DNA of 64,000 bases, taken from the NCBI GenBank assembly GCA_963738445.1, contig CAVTWS010000009.1, positions 25,488-89,487 of the forward strand, in the 5' to 3' direction. The notes beneath the pieces were generated by a model. It saw only the letters and a program-made list of their open reading frames with translations, did not search any database and was not told the DNA's origin. The translations under genes and the position numbers were made by a program. The stretch is from CAVTWS01 sp963738445. GTDB lineage: Bacteria > Actinomycetota > Acidimicrobiia > Acidimicrobiales > SHLQ01. This document shows positions 62,413 through 64,000 of this stretch, piece after piece; position 1 is the first letter of the stretch, and each line of letters starts with the position of its first letter.

Positions 62413-63406
62413 ATGACGACGTTCGTGGAGAGCACGATCACGTTCCCGTACCAGCGGTCGCTGGGACCGGTGCTGGGTGCGTTCATGACGGCGTTGACCG
62501 AGCGGCGCATCCTCGGCATCCGGAACGGCGACGACGTGATCGTGCCGCCGATGGAGTGGGACCCCGCCACCGGCGCCGAGCTCGCACCAGACCTGGTCGA
62601 GGTCGGGCCGGCGGGCACGGTCGAGTCGTGGACGTGGGTCCCGGAGCCGACGGTCCAGCATCCGCTCGACCGACCGTTCGCATTCGCGTTCATCCGGCTC
62701 GACGGCGCGACGAACCCGCTGCTGCACGCCGTCGATGCCGGTGCGCCTACGGCGATGTCGGCGGGCATGCGCGTGGCGCCGTTGTGGAAGGGCGAGCGGA
62801 TCGGGCACATCACCGACATCGGCTGCTTCGTGCCGGGTGAGACGCCCACCATCGACGGCCCCGACGCCGGGCCGGCCGCCGAGCCGGTCCAGCTGATGGA
62901 GTACCTCGCCTCGATCACCTACTCGAACCCGGTCCCCGCGATGGTCGAACGGGCACGGGAGGCCACCCGGGAAGGCCGACTTCCCGGCATGCGCTGCCCG
63001 GTCTGCGATCGGATCTACGTCGGGGGTGACCGACCCCAGTGCCCGATCGACTCGATCGAGCTCGGCCCCGAGACGCTGGTCGATCTCCCCCAGACCGGGA
63101 CGATCACCAACTTCGTGGTGGTGACACCCGTGCAGTACCCGGGCCAGTCCGAGACCGAGCCCTTCGCCCGCGTGTTCGTCCTGATCGACGACACCGACGT
63201 CATCTTCGCCTACCAACCGGTCATCGAGCTCCCGGTCGAGGACCTGCGGGTCGGCATCCGGGTGAGTGCCGTGTGGGCCTCGCCCGCCGAAGCCGAGGAC
63301 GAGGTCGCTCAGCGGGACCGGGCGACCCCAGGGCAACCTCGTCGGCTGGATCCCCACCGGCGAGCCGGATGTCGAGGACCCCGACCTCGTGAACCGGGTC
63401 TACTGA
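62413..63406 (+). CDS. Double OB-fold DUF35 protein, one frame break
   Basis: About 330 residues after dropping one G near 63331. The first half ('FMTALTERRILGIRNGDD', 'GTVESWTWVPEPTVQHPLD') is a DUF35 OB-fold whose zinc-ribbon cysteines are lost; the second half has a ribbon 'GMRCPVCDRIYVGGDRPQCP' and another OB-fold ('GTITNFVVVTPVQYPGQS'). The corrected C-terminus ends 'DVEDPDLVNRVY', the usual family end. Its stop overlaps the thiolase ATG (TGATG), so the pair should form an acyl-CoA-processing complex like the one at 35094-36709. Confidence 0.85.
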
Positions 63407-64000
63407 TGGCGCCAGCACCGACCTCGCGGTCATCGGCTGGGCGCAGACCGAGATGGTCCGACGCACCGGGCTCGACCGAGGCCCAGCTGCTCATGGGCGT
63501 CATCACCGATGCGCTCGAACCCTCGGCCTCGCCGGGGCCGACGTCGACTTCACGTGCCTCGGGTCGTGCGACTACATCGCAGGGCGGGCGTGCTCGGTCG
63601 CTTCAACCTCGACGCCATGGGCGCTGGCCACCAGCGCAACTGCCACGTCGAGATGGACGGCGCCTGGGCCCTGTACGAGGCGTGGAACCGGCTGCAGCGA
63701 GGGCGACATCGAGATCGCCGTCGTCACCGGCTCCGGCCGGTCGTCGACCGCCGACCCGGCCCTCATCTACCCGATGGAGATGGACCTGAACCTGCTCGCG
63801 CCGCTGGGCGCCGACCCGCTCACGTTCACCGCGCTGCAGGCCCGCGCCGTGATCGCGGGGCTTCGCCGACGAGCGGGCCATGGCCGAGGTGGCCATCCGG
63901 CTCGGGGCAAGGGCAGCGTCGAGGAGCTGTTGGCCGTGATTACCTCCGAGGCGCTGCGCCGTCACGACGTGCCGCCTATCACCGACGGCGCCGTCGCCAT
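63406..64000 (+). CDS. Thiolase family protein (Ltp-like), N-terminal part, many frame breaks
   Basis: Cut by the window end and broken at least six times in 600 bases. Pieces in different frames join to a thiolase-like N-terminus: 'LAVIGWAQTEMVRRTG', 'TEAQLLMGVITDALE', 'DVDFTCLGSCDYIAGRA', 'FNLDAMGAGHQRNCHVEMDG', 'IEIAVVTGSGRSS' and 'PLGADPLTFTALQARAVIAG'. Most breaks are cured by removing one base. Coupled to the double DUF35 protein, it parallels the thiolase/DUF35 pair at 35094-36709. As in that protein, the fold is recognisable but a nucleophilic Cys cannot be placed with confidence. Confidence 0.75.

Overview
The window is very GC-rich, densely coded DNA with GTG/ATG/TTG starts, many GTGA/ATGA stop-start overlaps and F420-dependent enzymes (three luciferase-like oxidoreductases and one Ddn-like protein). 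Together with several acyl-CoA ligases, P450s and WS/DGAT acyltransferases, this points to a lipid- or steroid-degrading actinobacterium. By inference it is an uncultured member of the Acidimicrobiia rather than a Mycobacterium. I see no rRNA, tRNA, CRISPR array, insertion sequence, phage gene or origin, and no gene-free stretch longer than about 150 bases.

Layout. (1) 1-6.6 kb: a SnoaL-like tail, a kinase-like phosphotransferase, a leftward SMP-30/P450/SDR-remnant unit, and a rightward amidohydrolase plus acyl-CoA ligase. (2) 6.6-12.3 kb: a leftward operon of alpha/beta hydrolase, WS/DGAT, FadD and WS/DGAT. (3) 12.4-19.5 kb: a thioesterase, a FadD, a leftward LLM-oxidoreductase/kinase/SDR/SnoaL operon and a divergent kinase. 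(4) 19.6-28.3 kb: another kinase, then a glycerolipid island with gpsA, a HAD-PlsC fusion, a CaiC-like ligase and a giant WS/DGAT-PlsB fusion. Together these could take dihydroxyacetone phosphate and fatty acids most of the way to triacylglycerol. (5) 28.3-33.3 kb: hydrolases, a badly frame-broken P450 and an LLM oxidoreductase. (6) 33.3-43.1 kb: a TetR regulator and a nine-gene, translationally coupled catabolic operon (ALDH, amidohydrolase, SDR, P450, Ddn-like, CaiB, DUF35, thiolase, kinase). (7) 43.1-50.2 kb: a branched-chain-amino-acid-type ABC importer whose two permeases and one ATPase form a single chain, its binding protein, a sixth kinase and an AttH/CrtC-like protein. (8) 50.3-57.1 kb: a lipoprotein hydrolase, another hydrolase, a DUF1214-like protein, a sulfotransferase, a cyclase-family hydrolase and a cupin-like protein. 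(9) 57.1-64 kb: an LLM/EthD/SDR/SnoaL operon with an orphan binding protein, then a rightward SDR, double-OB DUF35 protein and thiolase cut by the window end.

The most striking non-coding signal is a short AT-rich element built on TTGACGTCAA or its variants. I count fourteen copies, all between genes and close to promoters. Where two genes diverge, the palindrome can supply overlapping back-to-back -35 hexamers. Many genes have a -10 hexamer ending 6-9 bases before the start codon, so leaderless mRNAs are expected. The element looks like the mark of a lipid/xenobiotic regulon; its regulator is unknown, and the TetR protein at 33.3-34.0 kb is the only transcription factor visible.

Caution: many genes carry frame breaks, and nearly all are cured by removing one base. 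The pattern suits insertion-type sequencing error better than gene decay. For broken genes I give the span of the whole gene and the length after correction.
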